Notes under the pieces: model-generated
Database searches by the model: none
What the model saw: only the letters and a program-made list of their open reading frames with translations
What the model was told of the DNA's origin: nothing
Part shown: piece by piece, positions 26,367-35,716 of the stretch
Layout: each line of letters opens with the position of its first letter
Numbering within the stretch: position 1 is the first letter of the stretch
Assembly (NCBI RefSeq): GCF_938023125.1
Contig: NZ_CALHDW010000011.1
Span: 90,793-154,792 of the forward strand
Origin: an uncultured Porphyromonas sp.
GTDB lineage: Bacteria > Bacteroidota > Bacteroidia > Bacteroidales > Porphyromonadaceae
DNA: 64,000 nucleotides
Direction: 5' to 3'
Position numbers and translations under genes: made by a program

Positions 26367-27929
26367 TTAGAAGATTACGTTGTGTCGTGTACCCACCCCA
26401 CTGGCAGAGTAGTTGATGAAGAAAAGCCCCACACTTGTGAAGTGACTTTCGCCATCTGCTTTGCGGAATACAAAGTCGCTCTGCAACCCATCGTGAGGGA
26501 TCTCTCCGAAGGCTTGTGGAATCTGCATGGCGTATCCCGTCCATGCTTGTACAAAGTAGGAGGCAACGTCGTAGCCCAAAACAGCATACTTGGGGTAGCC
26601 ATCGAGGCGAGAGCCGTTGAACCATTTATTGTACTCTTTAGCGAACTGGAGGCTCTCTGTTTTGGTCTCGTCGAAGTAGAACGAGGAGTAAATGGTGCTC
26701 CCCAAAGCGCCTATCTTCTTGCAGAAGTCATGTCCGTATGATTGCCACTCCGGATACCCAAAAAGATGAATATTGGAGGCATTTCCAAAGCTCTTTTCGA
26801 TGGATTTGATCACCATCTGTGTCGGCTCTTGGCGCCCATCGTTGAGCATAATGATGGTCTCTTTGCTGTCTTTTTCGAAGCCCCAATTGCCTGCTTTGGC
26901 ATCGTAGAAACTACAAACTTTGTAGGGAACATTCTCTTTGTCCAGACGCTTTTTGAGGGCGTTGATAACGGGGATGTGGTTGCCCGAGGGGTGCTCTACA
27001 AACACAATTCTGCGGCCGTGAGCCTTGTCGGCAAAGGCAAGCGATAGATAGGGGTAGAGGTCCTTCTGGTCTGGATTGAGCTGATATACCGTATTGGGGT
27101 ACTGGTTAGAGTGGCTTTGGGCGATAAAGGGAGAGACGTAGATTGCATTTTTGCCACCCACGTAGCGGCCCAGAAGTCGGGTAGTGCCGTCTGTATGGCC
27201 CCCTATGATGATGTTACAAGGGTCGAGCTTCCCTTCGTCGATAAGTTGTTGTATGGCTTGCTCGTTTTCGGCATGATAGGTGTCGATACGAGCGGAGATC
27301 CCTCTTTCTTTTAGTTTTAGCATCCCCATCAAAAAGCCTTCGTAGAAGTGGACGTAACGAGCCGGTCCATTCTTGCCAATAGGCAGCAATAGGGCGATGT
27401 GGGCCTTATTCGCCTGAGTCTGCTGGCGAGCTTGGGTGGGCGCAGTCTGCTTTTGGGATGTTTTGTTTTCGCTGGTGGAGGGTGCAATCTTGATTACTCT
27501 GCCTACGGCAATCTGGTCTGCTTCCAAACCCGGATTGAGTTTCAGGAGGGCAGGTACTGTAGTGCCATACCGGCGAGCAATAGCGTAGAGCGTATCGCCA
27601 CTCTGCACCACGTGTTCGTTGGCTTGTGTGCCGGCGGTGGTAGAAGATGGCTTTTGCGCTTTGTCCGAATCAGCCTTCTGGGGCAAGGGGATTTGCAGGT
27701 GTTCTCCGATGCGAATACCATACTCAGAGCCGGGGTTAAGCCTATATATATCCTCTTCAGATACTTTGTATCTACGAGAGATCGAGTATACGGTCTCTTT
27801 TTCTTGTACTATATGGACGTAGGTTTTCGCCGTTTGGGCAGAAAGCCGTGCGCACGAAAAAGAGAGTGTCGCAATGAGGGAGAGGAGAAAAAGTGTGTGC
27901 TTAATACCTCTCTGTAGGGTTGCTTTCAT
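26367..27929 (-). CDS. LysM protein with a periplasmic-binding-like domain
   Basis: The 520-aa protein has a signal peptide (about residues 1-31), two LysM peptidoglycan-binding repeats (about 34-80, with KETVYSISRRYKVSEEDIYR; about 103-150, with SGDTLYAIARRYGTTVPALL), a Q/T-rich linker, and a C-terminal domain of about 340 residues with the type I binding-protein look (HIALLLPIG, GFLMGMLKL, IIGGHTDGTTRLL, AVLGYDVASYFVQAW). Such proteins tie a ligand-binding or scaffold domain to the cell wall. It is the first gene of a six-gene operon that includes LPS export, so an envelope-assembly role is an inference. Confidence 0.85.
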   Translation of the reverse strand: MKATLQRGIKHTLFLLSLIATLSFSCARLSAQTAKTYVHIVQEKETVYSISRRYKVSEEDIYRLNPGSEYGIRIGEHLQIPLPQKADSDKAQKPSSTTAGTQANEHVVQSGDTLYAIARRYGTTVPALLKLNPGLEADQIAVGRVIKIAPSTSENKTSQKQTAPTQARQQTQANKAHIALLLPIGKNGPARYVHFYEGFLMGMLKLKERGISARIDTYHAENEQAIQQLIDEGKLDPCNIIIGGHTDGTTRLLGRYVGGKNAIYVSPFIAQSHSNQYPNTVYQLNPDQKDLYPYLSLAFADKAHGRRIVFVEHPSGNHIPVINALKKRLDKENVPYKVCSFYDAKAGNWGFEKDSKETIIMLNDGRQEPTQMVIKSIEKSFGNASNIHLFGYPEWQSYGHDFCKKIGALGSTIYSSFYFDETKTESLQFAKEYNKWFNGSRLDGYPKYAVLGYDVASYFVQAWTGYAMQIPQAFGEIPHDGLQSDFVFRKADGESHFTSVGLFFINYSASGVGTRHNVIF

Positions 27930-27963
27930 AATCTAGTTTACTCTAGTTACCTATACTGTTTGG

Positions 27964-27971
27964 CAAAGATA
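27964..27971 (-). promoter_or_regulatory. Candidate -7 box for the LysM operon
   Basis: The minus strand reads TATCTTTG, an exact TAnnTTTG match about 35 bases before the start codon. No well-spaced TTG is seen. Confidence 0.5.
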
Positions 27972-28139
27972 CTAATCACTGAGCAAAGAGGCCTCTTTTC
28001 CCTTTTTAGTTGAGTTTATATTCCTTTCTTGCTCTTTGCTAATAGAGTCTTAGTAGCTTGATGGATAGTGGATTATCTATGTTGTGAGACCGAGTGGGTG
28101 CAGGGGGTGGAAAAATCCGGTGAGAAATGAAAAATAAAT

Positions 28140-28235
28140 AGGGCAGAATCCCCATAGGTTTTTATGGAGAAATATTTCTTTTTTTACCCGGAAATGGAGT
28201 ACAGTTCTGCCCTAAAGTTTTTTAGAAATTAGGCA
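28140..28235. repeat. Dispersed AT-rich intergenic repeat, copy 4
   Basis: Perfect 9-base inverted ends AGGGCAGAA (28140-28148) and TTCTGCCCT (28205-28213) enclose an A/T-rich core. The right side continues AAAGTTTTTTAG...AGGC as in copy 1. It sits in the 427-base gap between the hybrid regulator's stop codon and the LysM operon. The gap otherwise holds the LysM promoter region and no gene I can support. Confidence 0.7.
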
Positions 28236-28356
28236 ACACTTTTTCCTCGCATGGCGAGGTATCTTTTTTTGGTGTGCGGAGAGTGGAGTTTTTTCGTCGT
28301 AGCTCTTTTCTTCTGCCCACGGAGAGTGGAGAGGTAGCCTACAGGAAGATATTTGT

Positions 28357-31269
28357 CTACAGATTCGGATGCTTTCCCCTTTTGTAGTCGGATGGCGTAA
28401 TGCCGCAGACGTTTTTGAAGGCGCGTACAAAGTTGGAGTAGTTGTTGAATCCACATTGATCGGCTATATCTGAGAAGCTGAGGTCCGCATCCCCCTCTAG
28501 TAGAGTCTTCGCTTTTTTGATCTTGATACGTTGGATATAAGCGGCAGGCGTATACCCGGTAAGAGCTACTACTTTACGATAGAACTGGCTATTACTCATG
28601 CACATATTGGAGGCGAGGAGCGAAACGTTGATCTCCTTTTGGCGGTTAAGTTGCAGGTAGATGGTGTCCGTTATCTTGGTGAGGAACCGTAGGTCGCTTC
28701 TATCGGGTTGAGCCGTTTCTTCCTCTTCACGATTTCCTTTTGACTCTATCATGGTCTGCATGAACTTCTCCTGCAAAAGGCGTCGGCTCTCGAGAAGCTT
28801 GTTTACTCGAGTACGTAACTCATCTCCGTTGAATGGCTTGGCGAGGTAGGCATCAGCCCCGGATTCTATACAGTTGATCCGCTCCTTTTCTGAGATCTTG
28901 GCCGTTATGACCACGATAGGAATATGGTTGATAATCTCATCGCTGCGCACCTGACGGCATAGTTCGAATCCATCCATCTTGGGCATCATTAGGTCGGTAA
29001 TGATTAGGTCGGGCACGAGTTCTTTAGCCTTTTCTAATCCCTCTATACCATTGGTGGCATAGGATATAGTACAGTGCTTGCCAAACTGAGATCCGATGTA
29101 GGCTGCGATGTCGGTGTTGTCTTCGATAATGAGAAGGTGACAGCTACTGTCCTCGGCGATGGCGTCTTTGAGTGCCTCTTTCTCCTCGTGAAGTATGGGC
29201 TTATTGTATTCGATTTCGTTGGATAGTCGCTGCTGGCAATAGTTGTGGATGGGTATACTGAGGCGGAATGTAGTACCCTTGCCTTGTGTGCTTTCGACGG
29301 CTATCTTGCCTTCTATGGCATCTATTATCTGTTTTACGAGAGCTAACCCCACACCTGTACCGATGTGCTGGGTATCGTTGCCCGCTTGATAGAAGGGCTC
29401 AAAGATGTAGGTCAGGGCCTCGGGCGCAATTCCTTCTCCGGTGTCTGCCACCTCAAGTCGTAACTGCTCGTCTTCCCTCCATACGGTTACACTTACCTTC
29501 CCGTACTCGGGTGTAAACTTAAGAGCATTAGAGAGGAGGTTGTTCATTATCTTTACCGCATAGTCGGGTACAAAGTCCATCTCTACATCGTCTTTTGCGA
29601 AGAATTGTAGGTCGATGTTGCGGCTCATGGCAAAGTCGTGGTAGCTTTCGGCAATCATATTAAGGAAAGCCGTGATATTGCCGCAGCGCCAATCGGGGTT
29701 CCCAACCGACGATTTGATCTTGGAGATGTCGAGGAGTTGATTGATGAGCGCAAGCAGACCTTTGCCTTGGCGCTCCATTACTTTTGCTTTTTCGCCTACC
29801 TCCTCCGGTGTAAAAGTCATCTCTTGGAGGTCGTGGCTCAGCCCAAGTATAACAGTGAGCGGAGTGCGGAATTCGTGGGTGACATTGGTGAAAAACAGCT
29901 CGCGTAGAGTGGATATTCTTTTCAATGCTAAGTGGTTGCGACGGCGTAGCCGGCCGGTGTAGAACAGCATTGCTAGGAGACCTGCCAGGATAAGTAGTAT
30001 GAATCCTAGGATGGTAAAGCCAATATAGCGCATGTTACGCTCCTGCTCCAACTTCTGCCGAGCCTGACCCATATGCACCGATTGGCGGTCGCGCTCGATC
30101 TTTAGGCTTATGTTTTGGATTCGGTTTACCTTCTCCATGTCGAGCAGACTATCCTGCAGGGCATTTGCTCGTTCGTAAGAAATGAGGGCGGATTGGAAGT
30201 CTCCGGAGTGTTTGTAGTGCTCGTAGTAAAGATTATATACCTCAGCTTGATGCTCAGTGGACTTGATACGCTCGGCCATTGCTTTGGCTTTGCTGAGGTA
30301 CTCTAGTTCGTTATCTTCTTCGCCTAAGGTGTGGGAAAGCCTGGCAAGGGCTATCAGAGAGTTGAGAGCGTGCCACTCGTCTGGCGAATCTTTCATTAAG
30401 TTGTAGGCTGCTGTATAGCTTTCTTTAGCCTTGTCGTACTCGTATTGCTTTTCGTAGAGGCCCCCAAGGTAGGTATGGCAGAGCGATATCCCGAGTTGGT
30501 TGTTCACCTCCTTATTTAGAGCCATTGACTTTTGGTAATAGACAAATGCAGAGTCAAGCTTTCCGTTCTTCTCGAAGATGGAGCCAAGGTTGGAGTAGTT
30601 AATCGCTTGTCCTACGGGACTTCCTAAAGCTTGCTCGCCCTCAAGAGCTAGGCGCAGAGCACTATCGGCCCGTTGATAGTTGCCTAGGGTCATGTAGATG
30701 TTGCCTAGTCCGTTAAGAGCTGTTACACGGTTCTTCTGGGCGGTATATGAGGAGTCTGACATCTCTTTACTGAGCGTCCAAGCACTGTAATGGTATTCCT
30801 GAGCGGCATCGAGTACGCCCATTCTTCGGTAGTCGGTACCTATGTTATTTAATGCTTGTATCCACTCGAGAGTGTCTCCTATAAGCTCTGCTTGTTGCAG
30901 ACCCTTGCTGTGGGCTCTCAGAGCCTCCTCAAAGCGGCAGTCTCTGCGTAGCTCGTTCCCCAATTGTTTTAGGGCAACGATGTTACCGAGTCGGTTGCCT
31001 TCGCTTTCTAGTTCTTTCTGTAAAAGAGTGAGAGAATCAATGCCATGGGTGGAAAACACAAGTTTATTTACCTCTTCTCGCTCCTCAGGCGTAAAGAGTG
31101 GAGCATCCTTTTTACAAGATGTGATAGGGAGAGATAAGAGAACAATCAAACCTAGAATGCATGTAGTCCAAAGATTGATTTTTTTTGTTCTCTTTATAAA
31201 CACGAAAGGCTTGTGTGAGTGGGATAGAACCACCTTATAGCCGGGAGAGTCAAGTCTTTCTTCTTCCAT
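28357..31269 (-). CDS. Hybrid two-component system: TPR sensor, histidine kinase, receiver and AraC regulator in one protein
   Basis: The order of parts in this 970-aa protein is: a membrane anchor or lipobox-like segment (LIVLLSLPITSC, residues 39-52), TPR repeats (about 80-390), a membrane helix (about 410-435), a HisKA domain with FFTNVTHEFRTPLTV (phosphoacceptor H), an HATPase with LLSNALKF, DTGEGIAPE and GTGVGLALVKQI, a receiver with LLIIEDNTDIA and DLIITDLMMPKMDG (acceptor D), and a C-terminal AraC HTH (DIADQCGFNNYSNFVRAF). All phosphorelay residues are present. Such proteins usually control neighbouring transport or glycan genes. Here it is divergent from a GH3/beta-lactamase gene, its likeliest target. 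The signal is unknown. Confidence 0.93.
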   Translation of the reverse strand: MEEERLDSPGYKVVLSHSHKPFVFIKRTKKINLWTTCILGLIVLLSLPITSCKKDAPLFTPEEREEVNKLVFSTHGIDSLTLLQKELESEGNRLGNIVALKQLGNELRRDCRFEEALRAHSKGLQQAELIGDTLEWIQALNNIGTDYRRMGVLDAAQEYHYSAWTLSKEMSDSSYTAQKNRVTALNGLGNIYMTLGNYQRADSALRLALEGEQALGSPVGQAINYSNLGSIFEKNGKLDSAFVYYQKSMALNKEVNNQLGISLCHTYLGGLYEKQYEYDKAKESYTAAYNLMKDSPDEWHALNSLIALARLSHTLGEEDNELEYLSKAKAMAERIKSTEHQAEVYNLYYEHYKHSGDFQSALISYERANALQDSLLDMEKVNRIQNISLKIERDRQSVHMGQARQKLEQERNMRYIGFTILGFILLILAGLLAMLFYTGRLRRRNHLALKRISTLRELFFTNVTHEFRTPLTVILGLSHDLQEMTFTPEEVGEKAKVMERQGKGLLALINQLLDISKIKSSVGNPDWRCGNITAFLNMIAESYHDFAMSRNIDLQFFAKDDVEMDFVPDYAVKIMNNLLSNALKFTPEYGKVSVTVWREDEQLRLEVADTGEGIAPEALTYIFEPFYQAGNDTQHIGTGVGLALVKQIIDAIEGKIAVESTQGKGTTFRLSIPIHNYCQQRLSNEIEYNKPILHEEKEALKDAIAEDSSCHLLIIEDNTDIAAYIGSQFGKHCTISYATNGIEGLEKAKELVPDLIITDLMMPKMDGFELCRQVRSDEIINHIPIVVITAKISEKERINCIESGADAYLAKPFNGDELRTRVNKLLESRRLLQEKFMQTMIESKGNREEEETAQPDRSDLRFLTKITDTIYLQLNRQKEINVSLLASNMCMSNSQFYRKVVALTGYTPAAYIQRIKIKKAKTLLEGDADLSFSDIADQCGFNNYSNFVRAFKNVCGITPSDYKRGKHPNL

Positions 31270-31298
31270 TAAAACCCTTTATGGCTTAAAATCTTTTG

Positions 31299-31328
31299 CA
31301 AAGATGCATGTTTAATGTTGAATAGCAA
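31299..31328 (-). promoter_or_regulatory. Promoter of the hybrid regulator gene
   Basis: On the minus strand TTG (31326-31328), 19 bases and CATCTTTG (31299-31306) match the Bacteroidota form with one mismatch in the TA. It overlaps a possible plus-strand promoter at 31318-31347, so the divergent pair may compete. Confidence 0.6.
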
Positions 31329-31347
31329 GGTGTTTTCTGTATTTTTA
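31318..31347 (+). promoter_or_regulatory. Candidate promoter for the GH3/beta-lactamase gene
   Basis: TTG (31318-31320), 19 bases and TATTTTTA (31340-31347) match TAnnTTTG with one mismatch. A start near 31355 would give a leader of about 250 bases containing the terminator-like hairpin at 31462-31516. Confidence 0.45.
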
Positions 31348-31461
31348 TCACTCTAAAAAACAATGGTTAATACGCTTTTAATTTTCCCTTTTTCTCGAAG
31401 AAATGCGGCTATTTTAAGGTTGAAAGGAAGGGGAACCCTTTACCTAGAAACGCATTTTAGG

Positions 31462-31516
31462 GCCCTCGAAACCGAAAAGCCAATTGCCGCTTAATCAAGG
31501 TTTCGGGGGCTTTTTG
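31462..31516 (+). terminator. Terminator-like hairpin in the GH3/beta-lactamase leader
   Basis: GCCCTCGAAACC (31462-31473) pairs with GGTTTCGGGGGC (31499-31510), counting one G-T pair, and is followed by TTTTTG. No plus-strand gene precedes it, so it would stop only a leader RNA: either an attenuator or the end of a small RNA of about 160 nt. Confidence 0.6.
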
Positions 31517-31607
31517 TAGGATCGGGCGCAAGGCATAAGCCGGAGGAGAGCACCTCTCGGAGCTGAGCCTCTTGCCTAGGTCGGAAAATCAGCCTAATTT
31601 TGCACCT

Positions 31608-34600
31608 ATGAATTGGCAACGAATCATTACCATCTTGGCATTTGCTCTTGCCTTGTTTGTGGGTGAGAACAGCTCGCTTGCTCAGCGTGTAGCTTATTCT
31701 CCTTCGCTATTATCCAATATCGCACAAAGGGGCGGAGAGCGGGAAGTAGAGGAGAGAATGCGCAGCATGAGCCTAGAGGAGCAGATTGGGCAGCTTATTA
31801 TTCCTATTGTATACCCCTCTAGTGGCACCCCGCAGATGGCGGAGGCTGCGCGTATTGTAGCCAAGTGCTATGCCGGGGGGATACTCTTCCAAAAGGGAGA
31901 AGTGTACGATCAATGGCTGATGACGCAGCACCTTAATAAAGAGGCAAAGCTCCCCTTGCTGATCACTGCAGACGCTGAGTGGGGCCTTGCCATGCGCCTA
32001 TCCAATACCATTCGTTACCCACGCAATCGAGCTCTGGCCAATGTGCGAGATCTCGGTCTCATCACAGAGTGGGGGCGGAGTATGGCAGAGCAATGCAAAG
32101 CCGTAGGCATACACGTAAACTTTGCTCCCGTAGTGGATGTTAACAATAACCCGAAGAACCCCGTCATTGGCACTCGAAGTTTCGGCGAGAAGACTCAAGA
32201 TGTAATTGACTATAGCCTGGCCTACTCGCGTGGGCTGGAGGAGGGGCGGGTGCTCTCCGTGGCAAAGCACTTCCCGGGGCACGGCAATACGGCCCTTGAC
32301 TCCCACAAGACGCTCCCCACCATCAAGGGCTCTCGCTCGGAGCTGGAGAAGACCGAATTAGCCCCCTTTGCCGCTTACTTCCGTGCCGGTCTGGGCGGAA
32401 TAATGGTGGGGCATCTCAACGTCCCCGCCCTCGATAAGTCGGGCACTCCGGCCTCTCTTAGCTACGCTATTACAACCCAACTTCTGCAGCAAGAGATGGG
32501 CTTCTCGGGCCTTATCTTTACCGATGGAATGCAGATGCAAGGGATGCAGCAACGAGGGGCAACCCCGATCAGTGTGCGGGCTCTACTTGCCGGCAACGAC
32601 CTCCTTTTGGGGCCCACCGATCCCATAAAGGCTCATGCCGAGATACTGGCAGCCGTGCAGCAAGGTGTGCTCTCCCGCAAGCAAATAGAGCAGCATTGCC
32701 GCAAAGTGCTCCTCTATAAGTGGGCACTGATGGGGCAGTCGTTGCAGCAACCTCAGCTGCCTAAGCTATCCCGAGGCGCCTTTTATGCCTCCCTCAATAC
32801 CCCAAAAGCCCTCCATCTTGCCAATGAATTATGGTACCAATCCATCTCTATTGAGCGGGATGAGGCAGGCCTAATTCCCCAGAGCCGTAAGGGCGATCCT
32901 TCGGTAGGGGTACTAGACCTTAACGGATCCTCTAAGGCGGCATTTGTCACAGCGCTCCGCAAGATAGGGGTTACCCCTAAGGCGCACTATACGCTGGCAG
33001 ATAAGAGCCAAGGTAGGGCATCGGAGGCCTTGGAGGCACTCTCGAAATGCTCTCTGGTCTATGTCAATTGCTATACAAACTATACGAGCTCGTTGGCCCA
33101 ACTGGTGGAGCAGCTCTCCGCAAAGACGCGCGTCGTTTTTACTCTTTTTGCTTCTCCCTATCAGCTCCCCTCTTGGCACTCTGCGCTCAAAAAGGCCAAG
33201 GTGGTAGCCGTAGCCTACGAGTCGAACGAAGAGGCATTGCGTGCCGTGGTGGCTCGTTACTACAATGTAGAACCCGATGATTTGGAGATTTGCCGCCCTC
33301 CCAAAGGCAAGAAAGAGGTGCCATCTACGGCAGCCGTAGAGGTGGGGAAACCCAATCGCACCTTTGCTTCGCTTGATAGTATTGTAGAGGATGCGCTTAG
33401 GAAAAAGGCCTTCCCCGGCTGCCAAGTTGTGGTGCTCCACAAGGGAGAGACCGTCTACAACCGAGCTTTTGGTACCCTAGACGGGTCGGATCGTTCCCCT
33501 CGTGTTACCGAGAATACACTCTTTGATATAGCCTCCGTAACCAAGGCTTTTGGTACTACGCCGCTGATTATGGATCTCGTAGGCAAAGGAAAAATAAAGC
33601 TGACAGATAGGGTAGACAAGTACCTCTCGGAGATGGCAGATTCTCGTGTCGGCTCCATTTCCATCAAAGATCTATTGCTCCACCAAGCCGGGCTCACCCC
33701 CACCATCAACTTTTACCTCCAGCTCATTGACCCGAATAGCCTCACTACAGGCTCCTATTTCTCCTATTCGTACCGACCGGATTGGCTACAAATAGACGAG
33801 AACATCTGGGTAGACCCCAATGCCAAGTGGCGTGCTAACCTGGTACGAGACGAGAAGGGAAACGGCTTCATGATGCGCTTTGGTCGGCAGTTTATCCACC
33901 AATCGTTCCGAGATACCGTGCTGCAACAAATCGCACAAACACCCCTCAAGACGCCCGGGGTATATCGCTACTCCGATGTGAGTTTTATCCTACTTGGGAT
34001 GATTGCCGAGCGAGTGTCGGGCTCTTCGCTCGATAGTTATCTTACCCAATTGGTAGCGAAGCCGATGCACCTTGAGCACTACACCTACGATCCTCTTGCT
34101 CATGGCATTGATATACGGGATATTGCTCCCACACAAGCTCAATGTCCTCTTAGAGGCGTTGTGCGCGGTAGTGTAGACGACGAGTCGGCAGCCGTATTGG
34201 GGGGGATAGCCGGCAATGCCGGGGTATTCGCCACCGCCACAGACTTGGCTCAGGTGGCAGAGATGATCCGCTGCAATGGCTCCTATCGGGGGAAAGAGAT
34301 ACTTCCTCACAAAGTGGTACAGCAGTTCGTTTCTACTCTAGGACGGCAGGGGAGACGAGCTCTCGGCTTCGACCACAATACCAAAAATAACGCACAGATC
34401 CCCTCCAATGCCTCTGCCGATACCTTCGGTCATACCGGCTTTACGGGTTGCTCTGTATGGATAGATCCCAAACGGGAGATGGTGTATGTATTCCTATCCA
34501 ACCGCACCTATCCCACACGACTCAATAAGAAACTAATTTCGCTCAAGGTACGCCCTCGCTTGCTAGAGGCTGCCATCAACGCCATTGATGCCCGGAGCAT

Positions 34601-34613
34601 CCCTACAACATAG
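31608..34613 (+). CDS. Glycoside hydrolase family 3 / serine beta-lactamase-type fusion
   Basis: The 1001-aa protein starts at ATG 31608 (signal peptide MNWQRIITILAFALALFVG); an in-frame TTG at 31572 is less likely. Residues about 40-380 form a GH3 beta-N-acetylglucosaminidase (NagZ-like) domain with KHFPGHGNTALDSHKTLPTI and FTDGMQMQGM. Residues about 600-1000 form a class C/serine-hydrolase fold with the SxxK motif in IASVTKAF, a YSD in place of YxN (YRYSDVSF) and a FGHTGFTGCS segment at the KTG position. The fusion suggests peptidoglycan recycling or turnover outside the cytoplasm. It is the first gene of an operon with the CobD-like gene and recO. Confidence 0.9.
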   Translation: MNWQRIITILAFALALFVGENSSLAQRVAYSPSLLSNIAQRGGEREVEERMRSMSLEEQIGQLIIPIVYPSSGTPQMAEAARIVAKCYAGGILFQKGEVYDQWLMTQHLNKEAKLPLLITADAEWGLAMRLSNTIRYPRNRALANVRDLGLITEWGRSMAEQCKAVGIHVNFAPVVDVNNNPKNPVIGTRSFGEKTQDVIDYSLAYSRGLEEGRVLSVAKHFPGHGNTALDSHKTLPTIKGSRSELEKTELAPFAAYFRAGLGGIMVGHLNVPALDKSGTPASLSYAITTQLLQQEMGFSGLIFTDGMQMQGMQQRGATPISVRALLAGNDLLLGPTDPIKAHAEILAAVQQGVLSRKQIEQHCRKVLLYKWALMGQSLQQPQLPKLSRGAFYASLNTPKALHLANELWYQSISIERDEAGLIPQSRKGDPSVGVLDLNGSSKAAFVTALRKIGVTPKAHYTLADKSQGRASEALEALSKCSLVYVNCYTNYTSSLAQLVEQLSAKTRVVFTLFASPYQLPSWHSALKKAKVVAVAYESNEEALRAVVARYYNVEPDDLEICRPPKGKKEVPSTAAVEVGKPNRTFASLDSIVEDALRKKAFPGCQVVVLHKGETVYNRAFGTLDGSDRSPRVTENTLFDIASVTKAFGTTPLIMDLVGKGKIKLTDRVDKYLSEMADSRVGSISIKDLLLHQAGLTPTINFYLQLIDPNSLTTGSYFSYSYRPDWLQIDENIWVDPNAKWRANLVRDEKGNGFMMRFGRQFIHQSFRDTVLQQIAQTPLKTPGVYRYSDVSFILLGMIAERVSGSSLDSYLTQLVAKPMHLEHYTYDPLAHGIDIRDIAPTQAQCPLRGVVRGSVDDESAAVLGGIAGNAGVFATATDLAQVAEMIRCNGSYRGKEILPHKVVQQFVSTLGRQGRRALGFDHNTKNNAQIPSNASADTFGHTGFTGCSVWIDPKREMVYVFLSNRTYPTRLNKKLISLKVRPRLLEAAINAIDARSIPTT

Positions 34614-34654
34614 CTTAGTAGATACCTATTTTCCCCATTATATCGAGAAATAAG

Positions 34655-35689
34655 ATGATCAACGGACACGGAGACGAACGCCTAAACGACGGCAAAAAGC
34701 CCTTCCTCAACTTTAGCAATACCGTATGGTACGGTGCGGATCACACGCTACTTGGCGAGCATCTCTCCCGCTCGCTGGTAGATTGTATGAAACACTATCC
34801 CGAGCCGGATGCGGCTACGCTACGCAAAATGATCGCTCGGCGCCATGGGCTTAATGAGGAATCCATCATCGTAACCAATGGCCCCACCCAAGCTATCTAT
34901 TTGCTTGCAGAAGCTTTTGCCGAGAAGCGTATCCTGATTCCCTCTCCGGCTTTTGCCGAGTACGAGGATGCCGCTCGTCTATACCGCTCGGAGGTGCGAC
35001 TGATTGCCGGTAATACGCCTATTTCCGAATGGCCTTTGGATGAGGTGGACGTTTGCTACATAGCCTCCCCCAATAACCCCGACGGTCACATTATATCGCA
35101 TGCCGAGCTTATGCTCATCATTGAGAAGTACCCAAAGGTCACCTTTATACTTGACCAGTGCTATGCCAATTACACGACGGTAAACAAGATAAAACCAAGC
35201 GATAGTAAGTCGCACCCCAACTTGATCTCCTTCTGGAGCTTCAGCCATGCCTATGGTATTCCTGGGCTGCGTATTGGCTATATCGTGGCTCCCAGTCAGT
35301 ACTCGGAGGCAATTCGCAGGTTGGTCGTCCCCTGGTCTGTCAATAGCATTGCCATAGAGGCTGCCAAGTACATCCTCATTCATCCGGCGCAATTCACCCT
35401 CCCCATCCGCAAGTGGCAACGCTCTGCCCAAGAGCTTATGACCAAACTCAGTGCCTTTAACGAGATTGATGTACTCCCCAGCACTACTACGTTCTTCCTC
35501 ATCAAACTGAAAAAAGGCACAGCGGCTGCACTCAAGGAGTATCTTGCCACGGAGCATAATATGCTCATACGGGATGCGAGTAATTTTGCAGGACTAGACG
35601 CTAGCTACGCTCGTATCACCTCTCTAGACGAGGCGAGTAATAACCAACTTGTGGATGCTATTGCCCTCTGGCTAGAGCAACAAGCCTAA
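34655..35689 (+). CDS. CobD/HisC-like fold-type I protein lacking the PLP lysine
   Basis: The 344-aa protein aligns by eye with threonine-phosphate decarboxylase and histidinol-phosphate aminotransferase: NGPTQAIYLLAEAF, SPNNPDG (N140-N141), FILDQCYANY (D167, Y170) and IPGLRIGYI (R206), plus a C-terminal YARIT arginine. The Schiff-base motif S-x-T/S-K-x-Y-x-I-P-G-L-R reads SFSHAYGIPGLR: histidine 198 stands where the catalytic lysine belongs. Either the protein no longer does PLP chemistry, uses another lysine, or has a non-enzymatic role. The frame is otherwise intact, so it is not simple decay. It is 41 bases after the GH3 fusion gene and 27 before recO; no cobalamin genes are nearby. Confidence 0.85.
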   Translation: MINGHGDERLNDGKKPFLNFSNTVWYGADHTLLGEHLSRSLVDCMKHYPEPDAATLRKMIARRHGLNEESIIVTNGPTQAIYLLAEAFAEKRILIPSPAFAEYEDAARLYRSEVRLIAGNTPISEWPLDEVDVCYIASPNNPDGHIISHAELMLIIEKYPKVTFILDQCYANYTTVNKIKPSDSKSHPNLISFWSFSHAYGIPGLRIGYIVAPSQYSEAIRRLVVPWSVNSIAIEAAKYILIHPAQFTLPIRKWQRSAQELMTKLSAFNEIDVLPSTTTFFLIKLKKGTAAALKEYLATEHNMLIRDASNFAGLDASYARITSLDEASNNQLVDAIALWLEQQA

Positions 35690-35716
35690 GGAATCTTTCT
35701 GGTGTGAGTCGCCTTC

